Assembly (NCBI RefSeq): GCF_000467105.1
Contig: NZ_BATI01000021.1
Span: forward strand, 1 to 64,000
From: Aquipseudomonas alcaligenes NBRC 14159
Lineage (GTDB): Bacteria; Pseudomonadota; Gammaproteobacteria; Pseudomonadales; Pseudomonadaceae
Direction: 5' to 3'
Length of the DNA stretch: 64,000 nt
The notes under the pieces were generated by a model. It searched no databases. It was given only the letters and a program-made list of their open reading frames with translations, and was not told where the DNA came from. Of this stretch, positions 49,333 to 58,552 are shown one piece after another. The translations under genes were made by a program, and so were the position numbers. The number at the start of each line of letters is the position of its first letter. Position 1 is the first letter of the stretch.

Positions 49333-50679
49333 ATGTCCGTATTGCTCGACGCCTGGCGCCACACCCCGACCCATCGCAAGGTCTGGGCCCTGGCCGCCCC
49401 GATGATCCTGTCCAACCTCTCGGTACCCCTGGTGACGCTGGTGGATACCGCCGTCATCGGCCATCTGCCGCACACCCAGCAGCTCGGTGCCGTGGTGGTC
49501 GGCGGCAGCCTGTACGCCATGCTGGTGGGCGTCTTCGGTATCCTGCGCATGAGTGCCACCGGCTTCGCCGCCCAGGCCGTGGGCCGTGGCGATGGCGGCG
49601 CGCTGCGCCAGGTGCTGCTGCAAAGCCTGGTGCTGGCAGCGCTGATCGCCCTGCTGGTCGGCCTGCTGGCGATTCCGCTGAGCGGCGTGGCCCTGCAGCT
49701 GATGCAGCCCTCGGCGCAACTCGAGGCGCTGACCCGCGAGTTCTTCCAGGCGCGCCTGTTCGGCCTGCCGGCGACCCTGGCGGTGGCCGCGCTGATCGGC
49801 TGGCTGCTCGGCACGCAGAATGCCCGTGGCGCACTGGCGGTGATGTTGACCACCAACCTGCTGAACATCGCCCTCAACCTGTGGTTCGTCCTCGGCCTCG
49901 ACTGGGGCGTGCTCGGCTCGGCCCGCGCCTCGGTGCTCGCCGAATGGAGCGGCGCCCTGCTCGGCCTGTTACTCGCCTGGCGCACCCTCGGCCGCCACCC
50001 CGGGCAGGTCGACCGCGCGGCGCTGCGCCAGTGGCACAGCTGGCGCGCGCTGCTGGCAGTCAACCGCGACATCCTGATCCGCACCCTGGCCCTGCACCTG
50101 GTGTTCTTCCTGATCACCGTGCAGGGCACCCGCCTGGGCGATGCCACGGTGGCGGCCAATGCCCTGCTGCTCAATGGCCTGCTGGTCGCCGCTTTCGCCC
50201 TGGACGGCCTGGCCCATGCGGTGGAGGCCCTGTGCGGCCATGCCATCGGCGCCCGCGACCGCCTGGCACTGCGCCGCGCCCTGCTGGTCGCCGGGGGCTG
50301 GTCGTTGCTCGGCAGCCTGCTGTTCGCCCTGCTGTTCCTGCTCGGCGGGCGGCTGTTCATCGAACTGCAGAGCGACATCCTGGAGGTGCGCAACGCCGCC
50401 TACCCCTACCTGCCCTATCTAGCGTTGCTGCCACTGATCGCGGTATGGAGCTACCTGCTCGACGGCCTGTTCATCGGCGCCACGCGAGCCCGGGAGATGC
50501 GCGACGCCATGCTGGTCAGCGTCGCCCTGGGGCTGGTTTTCGGTGCACTGCTGCAGGATCTGGGCAATCACGGCCTGTGGCTGGCTCTCCTATGCTTTAT
50601 GCTGACGCGAGGCCTCAGCCTGGCCATCCTCGGCTGGCGCCTGCAACGCCAAGATGCCTGGCTCGCGACGAGCCACTGA
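49333..50679 (+). CDS. MATE family (DinF-like) efflux transporter
   Basis: A 448-aa protein with twelve hydrophobic helices in two MATE repeats. The N-terminal VWALAAPMILSNLSVPLVTLVDTAVIGHLP and the segment MSATGFAAQAVGRGDG are typical of the DinF group. It exports toxic organic compounds using a sodium or proton gradient. A -10-like TATACT (49320-49325) ends 7 bases before ATG, so the transcript may be leaderless. The next gene (GAF-GGDEF) starts 12 bp downstream. Confidence 0.9.
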   Translation: MSVLLDAWRHTPTHRKVWALAAPMILSNLSVPLVTLVDTAVIGHLPHTQQLGAVVVGGSLYAMLVGVFGILRMSATGFAAQAVGRGDGGALRQVLLQSLVLAALIALLVGLLAIPLSGVALQLMQPSAQLEALTREFFQARLFGLPATLAVAALIGWLLGTQNARGALAVMLTTNLLNIALNLWFVLGLDWGVLGSARASVLAEWSGALLGLLLAWRTLGRHPGQVDRAALRQWHSWRALLAVNRDILIRTLALHLVFFLITVQGTRLGDATVAANALLLNGLLVAAFALDGLAHAVEALCGHAIGARDRLALRRALLVAGGWSLLGSLLFALLFLLGGRLFIELQSDILEVRNAAYPYLPYLALLPLIAVWSYLLDGLFIGATRAREMRDAMLVSVALGLVFGALLQDLGNHGLWLALLCFMLTRGLSLAILGWRLQRQDAWLATSH

Positions 50680-50691
50680 GTGGAGACGGAT

Positions 50692-51729
50692 ATGCTGCCT
50701 GCCCCCATTCCCGCCGATGAAGCCCTGCGCCAACGCGCCCTGGACGACATGGAACTGCTCGACACGCCGGCCGAGCTGTACCTGGATACCCTGGTGCACC
50801 TGACCCGCGAGCTGTTCGAAGTGGAGAGCGTACTGATCAGCCTGGTCGACCGTGATCGCCAGTGGTTCAAGGCCCGCATCGGCCTGGACGGCGACTCGGC
50901 GCCCCGCGATACCTCGTTCTGCGGCCACGCCGTGGCGGCCCGCCAGCCCCTGGTGGTGGAGAACGCCCTGAGCGATCCGCGCTTCGCCGACAACCCGGTG
51001 GTCACCGGGCCACCCTATGTGCGCTTCTACGCCGGCCAGCCGATCTACAGCCGCGACCACCAGCCGATCGGCACGCTATGCCTGATCCACCCCGAAGCCC
51101 GCGCCTTCAGCCCGAGCGAACACTCGCGCCTGCACGACCTTGGCATCCTGGTGGAAGGCTATCTGCACATGCGCAGCATGGGCCAGCAGGCCCACACGCT
51201 GCGCCAGGCGGTGGATCGCGAGCAGCGCAAGGCGCTGATCGACCCGCTGACCCAGCTGTGGAACCGCGCCGCCCTCAACCAGTTCTTCGAGCGCGAGATG
51301 GCCCGCGCGCAGGATGCCGGCCTGCGCCTGGGCGCCATCTACATCGACCTCGACCACTTCAAGCAGGTCAATGACCAGTTCGGCCATGGCGGCGGCGACC
51401 AGGTTCTCTGGCAAAGTGCCCGGCGCATGGGCACGGCACTACGCCCGGATGACCTGCTGATACGCCTGGGTGGCGAGGAGTTCGTCGCCCTGCTGGCCGT
51501 GCACGATGCCGCGGAGCTGCGCCAGGTCGCCGAGCGCATCCGCCATGCCATCTGCGACGAGCCGATGAACATCGGCAACCAGCTGCACCCCATGACCACC
51601 AGCCTGGGCACCGCCCTGGCCCTGCCCGGCGAAAGCCAGGCGGACCTGCTGGAGCGCGCCGACGCGGCGCTCTACCAGGCCAAGAGCCAGGGCCGCAACC
51701 GCACCCTGCACGCCACCGACAACCTCTGA
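50692..51729 (+). CDS. GAF-domain diguanylate cyclase
   Basis: A 345-aa cytoplasmic protein. A GAF domain (about 20-165; FEVESVLISLVDRDRQWFKARIGLD, DTSFCGHAV) is followed by a linker and a GGDEF domain (about 180-340) with active-site LGGEEF and intact I-site RPDD five residues before. The start MLPAPIPADE at ATG has GGAG 7 nt upstream; an in-frame GTG lies four codons earlier within that site. Probably in an operon with the MATE gene (12-bp gap) and the DUF2214 gene (14-bp gap). The GAF ligand is unknown. Confidence 0.9.
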   Translation: MLPAPIPADEALRQRALDDMELLDTPAELYLDTLVHLTRELFEVESVLISLVDRDRQWFKARIGLDGDSAPRDTSFCGHAVAARQPLVVENALSDPRFADNPVVTGPPYVRFYAGQPIYSRDHQPIGTLCLIHPEARAFSPSEHSRLHDLGILVEGYLHMRSMGQQAHTLRQAVDREQRKALIDPLTQLWNRAALNQFFEREMARAQDAGLRLGAIYIDLDHFKQVNDQFGHGGGDQVLWQSARRMGTALRPDDLLIRLGGEEFVALLAVHDAAELRQVAERIRHAICDEPMNIGNQLHPMTTSLGTALALPGESQADLLERADAALYQAKSQGRNRTLHATDNL

Positions 51730-51743
51730 GCCCGGGAGCCACC

Positions 51744-52199
51744 ATGGCCGACGCCATCGCCGCCAGCCTGCATTACCTGTCCATCTTCGTGCTGTTCGCC
51801 CTGCTCACCTGCGAGCACATCCTGTTCCGTGCCGACCTCGACCACGCCACGGCAAAACGTCTGCTGCGCATCGACATCGCCTACGGCATCACCGCAGGGC
51901 TGGTGCTGGTGACCGGCGCGGTGCGGGTGATCTGGTATGGCAAGGGCCTGGACTACTACCTGCACAACGGGCTGTTCCACGCCAAGGTCGGCCTGTTCCT
52001 GCTGATCGGCCTGCTGTCGATCGTGCCGACCCTGACCTTCTTCAACTGGCGCAACGCGCTGCTGGCCGGCCAGGCACCGGACATCAGCCCGGCCACGGCC
52101 CGGCGCACCATCTGGGTGATCCGCCTCGAGCTGCTCCTGCTGGTCTGCCTGCCGTTCCTGGCCAGCCTGATGGCGCGCGGGGTGGGTTACTCCAGCTGA
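51744..52199 (+). CDS. DUF2214 family membrane protein
   Basis: A 151-aa protein with four hydrophobic helices (about 8-25, 47-64, 80-97, 123-142). Sequence features ADAIAASLHYLSIFVLFALLTCEHILFR and NGLFHAKVGLFLLIGLLSIVPTLTFFNWR fit DUF2214. Function unknown. It begins 14 bp after the GAF-GGDEF gene and ends 7 bases before REPIN copy D. Confidence 0.82.
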   Translation: MADAIAASLHYLSIFVLFALLTCEHILFRADLDHATAKRLLRIDIAYGITAGLVLVTGAVRVIWYGKGLDYYLHNGLFHAKVGLFLLIGLLSIVPTLTFFNWRNALLAGQAPDISPATARRTIWVIRLELLLLVCLPFLASLMARGVGYSS

Positions 52200-52206
52200 G
52201 TAGCAG

Positions 52207-52257
52207 GTAGCCCGGATGCAATCCGGAAACGGCCTCCCCGGATTGCATCCAGGCTAC
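52207..52257. repeat. GTAGCCCGGAT-family REPIN, copy D
   Basis: 51 bp: GTAG plus CCCGGATGCAATCCGG (52211-52226), a short middle, then an inverted unit CCCGGATTGCATCCAGG ending in CTAC. The right half has one mismatch in its stem (A instead of G). It lies between DUF2214 and the shared terminator. Confidence 0.88.
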
Positions 52258-52268
52258 GAGCTCACATG

Positions 52269-52297
52269 AAAAAGCCCGGCGATTGCCGGGCTTTTTT
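52269..52297. terminator. Bidirectional terminator between DUF2214 and speA
   Basis: AAAAAGCCCGGC (52269-52280), GATT loop, GCCGGGCTTTTTT (52285-52297): a perfect 12-bp stem with a T run on each strand. It serves the plus-strand DUF2214 operon and the minus-strand speA gene. Confidence 0.93.
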
Positions 52298-52357
52298 GTT
52301 GCCTGGACCCGGTGGAGGAGCGGCCGCGCACTGCCTGCGAGCCCCTCTCCCAGCGTC

Positions 52358-54271
52358 TCAGGTCGCCAGGTAGGACGAGCGGGTCAGGCCAAGGCGCAGC
52401 GCATCCAGGTACTGGGCGCGCTCGGCGGCCGAGAGCTTGGCGCCGGCCACCTTGTCGCGGTAGTAGGTCATCAGTTCCTCGGGCGACAGGTGCACGTAGC
52501 GCAGCATGTCCTCGATGGTGTCGTGGGTCTCGATGCCGGTGTGCACCACGCTGCCATCCGGGCGCTGGTAGATGTTCACCGAGTCGGTGTCGCCGAACAG
52601 GTTGTGCATGTCGCCGAGGATCTCCTGATAGGCGCCGACCAGGAACACGCCGAGCACGTAGTCCTCGCCTTCGCGCACCTCGTGCACCGGCAGGCTGGTC
52701 TCGATCGACTGCTCGTCGACGTACTGACGGATCTTGCCGTCGGAGTCGCAGGTCAGGTCCTGCAGCACGGCACGGCGCAGCGGCTCCTCGTCCAGGCGGT
52801 TCAGCGGCAGGATCGGCAGGATCTGGCCGATGGCCCAGGTGTCCGGCAGGCTCTGGAACACCGAGAAGTTGCAGATGTACTTGTCCGCCAGCTTGTCGTT
52901 GAGCTCGTCGAGCACCGCGCGGTGCGAACGCTGACGCGCCTTGAGCTGATTGTGCAGGCGCCGGCAGATGGCGAAGTAGCATTGCTCGGCCATCGCCTTC
53001 TCGGTCAGGTTGAGCTTGCCGGCGGAGTACTGCGCGGCCACTTCCTCGATGTAGTGAGTGGCGCGCCAGTAGCTCTCGGCGACCATTTCCGGGTCGCTGT
53101 CGGCAAGCAGGTCGATGAGGTTCTGCAGCACTTCCGGCTGCTCGACGCTCGGGTCGATCTGCGGCATATCGTCGTTGTGCCGCTCGACGTCGGTCACCTG
53201 CACCACCAGCACGGCGTGGTGCGCGGTCATCGCCCGGCCGCTCTCGGAGAAGATGTGCGGATGCGGGATGTCCTGGCGGTCGCAGAATTCCTTGAGCATG
53301 TCGACCACGGTGGAGGCGTAGTCCTCCATGTCGTAGTTGATCGAGCTAGCATTGCGCGAGTGCGTGCCGTCGTAGTCCACGCCGAGGCCGCCGCCGACGT
53401 CGATGTGGTCGACCGGCAGGCCCAGGCCGCGCAGCTCACCGTAGTAGCGAATGGCTTCGCGGAAGCCCTTGCGGTAGTCGGCGATGTTGGCGATCTGTGA
53501 GCCCATGTGGAAGTGCAGCAGGCGGATGCCCTGGTCCAGCTTGGCCGCCTTGAAGCGCTCGACCACGGCGAGGATCTGCGCGGCGGACAGACCGAACTTG
53601 GACTTTTCGCCGCCGGTGTCGGCCCACTTGGAGGACGCCAGCGAGGACAGGCGCACGCGCAGGCCCACCTGCGGGGTGACCTTGAGCTTGGCCGCCTCCT
53701 CGATGACGAACTGCACCTCGGATTCCTTCTCGATCACGATGAACACGTTGTGACCGAGCTTCTGCCCCATCAGCGCCAGGCGGATGAACTCGCGATCCTT
53801 GTAGCCGTTGCAGACGATGGTGCCGCCCTTCGGCGCCAGCGCCAGCACGGCCATCAGCTCGGGCTTGGAGCCGGCTTCCAGGCCGATGGAAACGTCCTGG
53901 GTGGCGATGATGTTCTCCACCACCGCCTCCTGCTGGTTGACCTTGATCGGGTACAGGGCGGTGTAGCGGCTGCCGTATTCGAGGCGCTCGATGGCCGCGT
54001 CGAAGGCGCTGGTCAGCTGGCGCACGCGGTACTGCAGGATCTCCGGGAAGCGCACCAGCAGCGGCAGCGACAGGCCGCTGCCGCGCAGGTCGTCGAGCTG
54101 CGCGTAGAGGTCGATGGGCGCGCTGTCCGGGCCGTTCGGGCGCACTTCCACCCGACCGGCATCATTGATCGAGAAGAAGCCGGCGCCCCAGTGGCGAATG
54201 CCATATACGCTGCGGCTGTCCGCGACTGTCCATTGGCTGCCATCGTCTTTGCGGGTGCGTCTTGCGGCCAT
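52358..54271 (-). CDS. speA: Biosynthetic arginine decarboxylase
   Basis: A 637-aa PLP-dependent fold III decarboxylase that turns arginine into agmatine, the first step to putrescine and spermidine. The PLP lysine lies in [14 protein letters not shown], the glycine-rich phosphate-binding segment in [13 protein letters not shown], and the C-terminal catalytic Cys in the region around [12 protein letters not shown]. The start [14 protein letters not shown] gives the usual length (about 636 aa in P. aeruginosa, as I recall); the frame is open 147 bases further up but has no family sequence there. It is terminated by the hairpin at 52269-52297. Confidence 0.95.
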   Translation of the reverse strand: MAARRTRKDDGSQWTVADSRSVYGIRHWGAGFFSINDAGRVEVRPNGPDSAPIDLYAQLDDLRGSGLSLPLLVRFPEILQYRVRQLTSAFDAAIERLEYGSRYTALYPIKVNQQEAVVENIIATQDVSIGLEAGSKPELMAVLALAPKGGTIVCNGYKDREFIRLALMGQKLGHNVFIVIEKESEVQFVIEEAAKLKVTPQVGLRVRLSSLASSKWADTGGEKSKFGLSAAQILAVVERFKAAKLDQGIRLLHFHMGSQIANIADYRKGFREAIRYYGELRGLGLPVDHIDVGGGLGVDYDGTHSRNASSINYDMEDYASTVVDMLKEFCDRQDIPHPHIFSESGRAMTAHHAVLVVQVTDVERHNDDMPQIDPSVEQPEVLQNLIDLLADSDPEMVAESYWRATHYIEEVAAQYSAGKLNLTEKAMAEQCYFAICRRLHNQLKARQRSHRAVLDELNDKLADKYICNFSVFQSLPDTWAIGQILPILPLNRLDEEPLRRAVLQDLTCDSDGKIRQYVDEQSIETSLPVHEVREGEDYVLGVFLVGAYQEILGDMHNLFGDTDSVNIYQRPDGSVVHTGIETHDTIEDMLRYVHLSPEELMTYYRDKVAGAKLSAAERAQYLDALRLGLTRSSYLAT

Positions 54272-54386
54272 CGAGGTCTCCTGTAGGCGAGAAAGGGCTG
54301 CCGCCGGGCAGCACGGGTAATGCATCAGATGAAGGTTGCAGGAGTGTGGACCGCCCCTGCCGCAGAGAAGTTTAGGAAGTGGCGGT

Positions 54387-54758
54387 TCAGCCGCCGGACT
54401 TCTTGGCCTTGAAACCACGTTTGGTCAGCTCTTCGAGGAGCAGCTCGACCATGTCGCCCTGGATTTCGATCACGCCGTCCTTGAGCCCGCCGCCGCAACC
54501 GCAGCGCTTCTTCAGTGTGCTGGCCAGCTCCTTCAGCTCGGCCTCGGCCAGCGGCACGCCGGTCACGGTGGTGACGGTCTTGCCGCCACGGCCCTTGGTC
54601 TCGCGACGCACGCGGGCGATGCCGTCGCCTTCGGGGATCTGGCTCTGCTTGCAGATGCAGGCGGCCACGGGCTGGCCACAGTCGGGGCAGTGCCGACCGG
54701 CATCGGTGGAATAGACGAGACCGCCGAGGGCGGAGAACGAAGCAGCTTTCTTGACCAC
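54387..54758 (-). CDS. SUI1/YciH family translation-initiation-factor-like protein
   Basis: A 123-aa eIF1/SUI1-type protein. N-terminal [27 protein letters not shown] has a four-Cys zinc-knuckle-like pattern. The C-terminal SUI1 fold shows [45 protein letters not shown]. The start is GTG at 54758 ([13 protein letters not shown]), supported by GAGGA 8 nt before it; homologues begin close to this point. The longer frame upstream is not coding. It lies between speA and the NUDIX gene on the same strand. YciH can act on initiation fidelity in E. coli. Confidence 0.88.
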   Translation of the reverse strand: MVKKAASFSALGGLVYSTDAGRHCPDCGQPVAACICKQSQIPEGDGIARVRRETKGRGGKTVTTVTGVPLAEAELKELASTLKKRCGCGGGLKDGVIEIQGDMVELLLEELTKRGFKAKKSGG

Positions 54759-55007
54759 CGGCTTTTCCTCGTAGGGGTCAGGATAGCGACTGGCCGGCGG
54801 GGAGGCCGACCGCGAGGCCCCACTCAGGCAGGGGCAGCGCAACCAGGCATGGCGCCTGGCATTGAAGGTGGCGCAGTGTAAGGGCAAAAGACCGCGATGC
54901 TAAGTGCGAAATTGCGCCATTGATCGACGGATTGGCGACCTTGTGCGGCATCACGCACGGCATGCCCGGAAATACTGCACAAAGCCGCGCCTGGCGCGGG
55001 TTGCCGA

Positions 55008-55538
55008 TCAGCTCGCCAGGTACAGGCGCAGTGCCTGCAGCGAGTCCGGGCAGTAGGGTTTGGCCTGCGCTTCTGCCAGTGCCTGCTGCGGAGCGATGAA
55101 GCGCGCCTCCAGCACCTCCTCCGGCTGCAGCAGCAGCGGTGCGTCAGAAACGGCGGAGAACACTGCGCCCCACAGGCGGTTGCCCGGCTCGGCGAAATGA
55201 AAGCGGCCGTGCTCGCGCAGCGGCACACCGGCGATGCCCAGCTCCTCATGCAGCTCGCGGGCGGCGGACTCGGCGTAGCTCTCGCCCTCGCCGACCATGC
55301 CGCCGGCGGCCACGTCCCAGTAGCCGGGATAGATCGCCTTGCTCAGGGTGCGCCGGTGCACGCACAGCTCGCCGCGCGTGTTGAACAGCAGGATGAAGGT
55401 GCCGCGGCCAATCAATCCGCGCTGGCGCAGCTCGGCCCGCTGCAGGCCGCCGAGCAGGCGATCCTGCTCGTCGACCCAGGCAACCCGCTCCAGGTCGGAG
55501 GCGGCGCGGTGCGCCGCCTCGCGTGCCGAGATGTCCAT
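55008..55538 (-). CDS. NUDIX hydrolase
   Basis: A 176-aa NUDIX hydrolase of the YfcD type. The NUDIX box is complete: GMVGEGESYAESAARELHEELGI fits GX5EX7REUXEEXGU. N-terminal VAWVDEQDRLLGGLQRAELRQRGLIGRGTFILLFNTRGELCVHRRT resembles isopentenyl-diphosphate isomerase-like NUDIX proteins. Substrate unknown. The ATG start overlaps the stop of the upstream DUF2333 gene by one base (TGATG), so the two are coupled. Confidence 0.9.
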   Translation of the reverse strand: MDISAREAAHRAASDLERVAWVDEQDRLLGGLQRAELRQRGLIGRGTFILLFNTRGELCVHRRTLSKAIYPGYWDVAAGGMVGEGESYAESAARELHEELGIAGVPLREHGRFHFAEPGNRLWGAVFSAVSDAPLLLQPEEVLEARFIAPQQALAEAQAKPYCPDSLQALRLYLAS

Positions 55539-56608
55539 CAGCCCTGGCTCAGCAGGGTGCGCAGGTCGATGATCGCGGCGTTGGCGCGCGAGATGTAGTT
55601 GGCCATCACCAGCGAGTGGTTGGCCAGCACGCCGTAACCGCTGCCATTGAGCACCATGGGGCTCCACAGCGGCTCCTGGGCCGCCTCCAGCTCGCGGATG
55701 ATCTGGCGCACGCTGACGGTGGCGTTCTTCTTCGCCAGCACGTCGGCGAAGTCCACCTCGATGGCGCGCAGCAGATGCGACAGCGCCCAGGCCTGGCCGC
55801 GGGCTTCGTAGAACACGTTGTCGATCTGCAGCCAGGGGGTCTTCACCTCCTCCTCGCGCACCGGGACGCTTTCGCCCTCGGCGGTGCTCTTGCCGTCGGC
55901 CAGGTCGGTGTTCAGGCGCACCCGGCCGACGCTGGCGGACAGGCGCTGGGACAGCGAACCGAGACGGGTGGCGACATCGCCCAGCCAGCTGTTGAGGTTG
56001 TCGGCGCGGGCATAGAACTGCGCCGAGGGCTGGCTCGGATCGGCCAGGGCCGCCAGGTAGCTGTCCAGCGACTTGAGACCGGCGGCGTACTCATCCTCGG
56101 ACGCCGGCAGGGCCCAGCTCTTGTTGTCGAAGTTGAAGCGCTGCTCGGCCTTGATCAGGCGGGTGTCTTCGGTGGACTGCGACTGCGAGCGGGCGAAGTC
56201 CTTGCGCAGCGCACGCGACATATCGCGCACCTGCACCAGCACGCCGTACTCCCAGGCCGGCATGTTGTCCAGCCACAGGCCGGGCGGAGCGATGTCGTTG
56301 GACAGGTAGCCGCCGGGCTTGCTCAGCAGGGTGCCGGAGACCCGCTTGAGGGTCTCCACCGTGGTGTAGCCGTTGACCAGCTTGCGCTGCGCCTGCTCGG
56401 CCGCGGCCTGGGCCTGCTGCTGCACAGGAAACAGCTCGGGCTCCTGGCTCCAGTACCAGCCCACCAGCAGGGCGGCCAGCAGGTAGAGCCCGAGCAGGGT
56501 GCCCAGGGTGCGGCTCAGCCACAGGCCGCCGAAGTAGCTGCGTGCGTTGTCCACCGAGTCGCTGACGTTGCCGCGCAACTCATCCGTACCTTTCTTCCAG
56601 TCCAGCAT
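55538..56608 (-). CDS. DUF2333 family membrane-anchored protein
   Basis: A 356-aa protein with one membrane helix (about residues 29-52, SRTLGTLLGLYLLAALLVGWYW) and a large, helix-rich soluble part, presumably periplasmic. It is highly conserved in pseudomonads, and recognised here from the MLDWKKGTDELRGNVSDSVD start and its order before NUDIX/SUI1/speA. Function unknown. The start has AAGGA 9 nt upstream. Translationally coupled to the NUDIX gene. Confidence 0.85.
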   Translation of the reverse strand: MLDWKKGTDELRGNVSDSVDNARSYFGGLWLSRTLGTLLGLYLLAALLVGWYWSQEPELFPVQQQAQAAAEQAQRKLVNGYTTVETLKRVSGTLLSKPGGYLSNDIAPPGLWLDNMPAWEYGVLVQVRDMSRALRKDFARSQSQSTEDTRLIKAEQRFNFDNKSWALPASEDEYAAGLKSLDSYLAALADPSQPSAQFYARADNLNSWLGDVATRLGSLSQRLSASVGRVRLNTDLADGKSTAEGESVPVREEEVKTPWLQIDNVFYEARGQAWALSHLLRAIEVDFADVLAKKNATVSVRQIIRELEAAQEPLWSPMVLNGSGYGVLANHSLVMANYISRANAAIIDLRTLLSQG

Positions 56609-56846
56609 GATCTTGGTCCTTGATTGCTCGTCTCGCCCGATCCGCCCCTTTCCGCGGCGGACCATTGTCCCGCACTATAAGTGAAGCGCAGCGCACAAGC
56701 AGTGTCGGAATGCCTGGTAAGGTGGCAAATCGGCCAAATGCTGGCGGGTTGACGCCAAATGACCGACGGCCGCCCTAGGGCATGTTACCAGTGGTAGCAT
56801 CATGCCATCACCCGGCCACTGGCTGGATTACCATCAGATGTTAGTC

Positions 56847-58469
56847 ATGAACGAGCACGAAGATCCCAGTCGCGACCGCCTCAAGCAACACTTCGCCAAG
56901 CGCGTGATCCACCAGGCCCGCCAGGTGCTGGAAGTGTGGCAGCGCCTGCAGCAGGAGGAATGGGGCGCGAGCGTCATGGCCGAGCTGGCGGAGACCAACC
57001 TCGGTTTGCTGCGCTATGCCGAACGCTTCGAGCAGGATCTGCATATCCAGCTGGCCCGCGGCATCGGTCAGTGCCTGGAGACCGTGGAAGGCAATCGCGG
57101 CCGTCTCAACAGCCAGCTGATCACCGAACTCAACCAGCTCATGCAGCGCCTGTCGCGCACCGGCCTGCGCCATGGCGACCAGTACGAGCAGACCTTCCTG
57201 CCGCCGCTGCGCAAACCGGTGTACCTGGCCCTGCAGGATCAGGAGCGCGCCCAGCGCCTGGCCCAGCAGCTGGAGTTCTTCGGCCTGAGTGCCCAGCACT
57301 TCGGCAGCGCCGCGGCCTTCCGCGCCGCCATGGCCGAGCGCCATCCGGCCGCCATTCTGATGGAAGTGGATTTCGCCGGCCCGGGCCTCGGCCTGCAGCT
57401 GGCCGCCGAGGCGCAGCAAGGCCTGGAGCAGAAGCTGCCGCTGCTGTTCTTCAGTCATGACGACGTCGATACCCCGACCCGCCTGGCCGCCGTGCGCGCC
57501 GGTGGCCAGGAGTTCTTCACCGGCAGCCTGGACGCCTCCGGCCTGATCGAGCGCATCGAGATCCTCACCAACGTGGTCCACTACGACCCCTACAAGGTGC
57601 TGATCGTCGACGACTCGCGGGCCCAGGCCACCCACACCGAGCGCGTGCTGAACAGCGCCGGCATCGTCACCCGCACCCTTACCGAGCCGATCCAGGCGAT
57701 GGCCGAGCTGGCCGAATTCCAGCCCGACCTGATCATCCTCGACATGTACATGCCCGAGTGCAACGGCACCGAGCTGGCCAAGGTGATTCGCCACAACGAC
57801 CGCTACGTCAGCGTGCCGATCATCTACCTGTCCGCCGAGGACGACCTGGACAAGCAGCTCGACGCCATGAGCGAGGGCGGCGACGACTTCCTGACCAAGC
57901 CGATCAAGCCGCGCCACCTGATCGCCACCGTGCGCAACCGCGCGGCCCGGGCGCGCAACCTCAAGGCACGCATGGTGCGCGACAGCCTCACCGGGCTGTT
58001 CAACCACACCCACACCCTGCAGCTGCTGGAAGACGCGCGCTTCCGCGCCCGTCGCGACGGCCAGCCGCTGACCTTCGCGATGATCGACATCGACCACTTC
58101 AAGAAGGTCAACGACACCTACGGCCACCCCATGGGCGACCGGGTGATCAAGAGCCTGGCGCTGTTCCTCAAGCAGCGTCTGCGCAAGACCGACCATATCG
58201 GCCGCTACGGTGGCGAGGAATTCGCCGTGGTGCTGCCGGACACCGACGCGGTGACCGCGGCCAAGGTGCTCGACGAGATCCGCCGGCGCTTCGCCGAGAT
58301 CCACTACCCGGCGCAGCCGCATGACCTGTCCTGCACCTTCAGTTGCGGCATCGCCGAACTGCGTGACGACATGGACGGCAACGCCCTGTCGAAACAGGCC
58401 GACGAAGCGCTCTACGTGGCCAAGCGCGGCGGCCGTAACCGGGTCGAGATCTACCTCGACGAAGCGTGA
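56847..58469 (+). CDS. gcbA: GcbA-type diguanylate cyclase response regulator
   Basis: A 540-aa cyclase. N-terminal helical region (1-110), a receiver-like domain without a clear phosphorylation site (about 125-240), a REC domain (about 246-362; VLIVDDS, LIILDMYMPECNG) and a GGDEF domain (about 375-535) with active-site YGGEEF (about residue 453) and intact I-site RKTD. In P. aeruginosa and P. fluorescens GcbA promotes surface attachment; the local gene order matches PA4843. The start MNEHEDPSRDRL is used because it gives the family length; ATG codons 3 residues and 15 residues upstream are alternatives. Divergent from DUF2333. Confidence 0.9.
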   Translation: MNEHEDPSRDRLKQHFAKRVIHQARQVLEVWQRLQQEEWGASVMAELAETNLGLLRYAERFEQDLHIQLARGIGQCLETVEGNRGRLNSQLITELNQLMQRLSRTGLRHGDQYEQTFLPPLRKPVYLALQDQERAQRLAQQLEFFGLSAQHFGSAAAFRAAMAERHPAAILMEVDFAGPGLGLQLAAEAQQGLEQKLPLLFFSHDDVDTPTRLAAVRAGGQEFFTGSLDASGLIERIEILTNVVHYDPYKVLIVDDSRAQATHTERVLNSAGIVTRTLTEPIQAMAELAEFQPDLIILDMYMPECNGTELAKVIRHNDRYVSVPIIYLSAEDDLDKQLDAMSEGGDDFLTKPIKPRHLIATVRNRAARARNLKARMVRDSLTGLFNHTHTLQLLEDARFRARRDGQPLTFAMIDIDHFKKVNDTYGHPMGDRVIKSLALFLKQRLRKTDHIGRYGGEEFAVVLPDTDAVTAAKVLDEIRRRFAEIHYPAQPHDLSCTFSCGIAELRDDMDGNALSKQADEALYVAKRGGRNRVEIYLDEA

Positions 58470-58481
58470 CCCAGGTCACGC

Positions 58482-58510
58482 CGTCATAAAGCCGTAACCA
58501 AACCGCAATA
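58482..58510 (+). promoter_or_regulatory. Candidate triple PhoB half-site array upstream of ctpL
   Basis: CCGTCAT (58482-58488), AAAG, CCGTAAC (58493-58499), CAAA, CCGCAAT (58504-58510): three direct 7-mers in exact 11-bp phase, the layout of a Pho box (CTGTCAT-N4-CTGTCAT). It lies in the 83-bp gap between gcbA and the chemoreceptor gene, 42 bases before the start codon. Confidence 0.75.
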
Positions 58511-58552
58511 ACCTCCCGGGCATCACCTCCGTAGCTTCTCCGGTGCCCGATC

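Noticed and set aside
37331..52257. GTAGCCCGGAT repeats as a CRISPR-like array
   Set aside because: The four copies are far apart, internally palindromic, and belong to a REPIN family beside a RAYT. There are no spacers or cas genes.
54759..55007. Possible small gene between the SUI1-like and NUDIX genes
   Set aside because: Short frames lack a ribosome site and recognisable character. The gap seems non-coding apart from the SUI1 gene's promoter.
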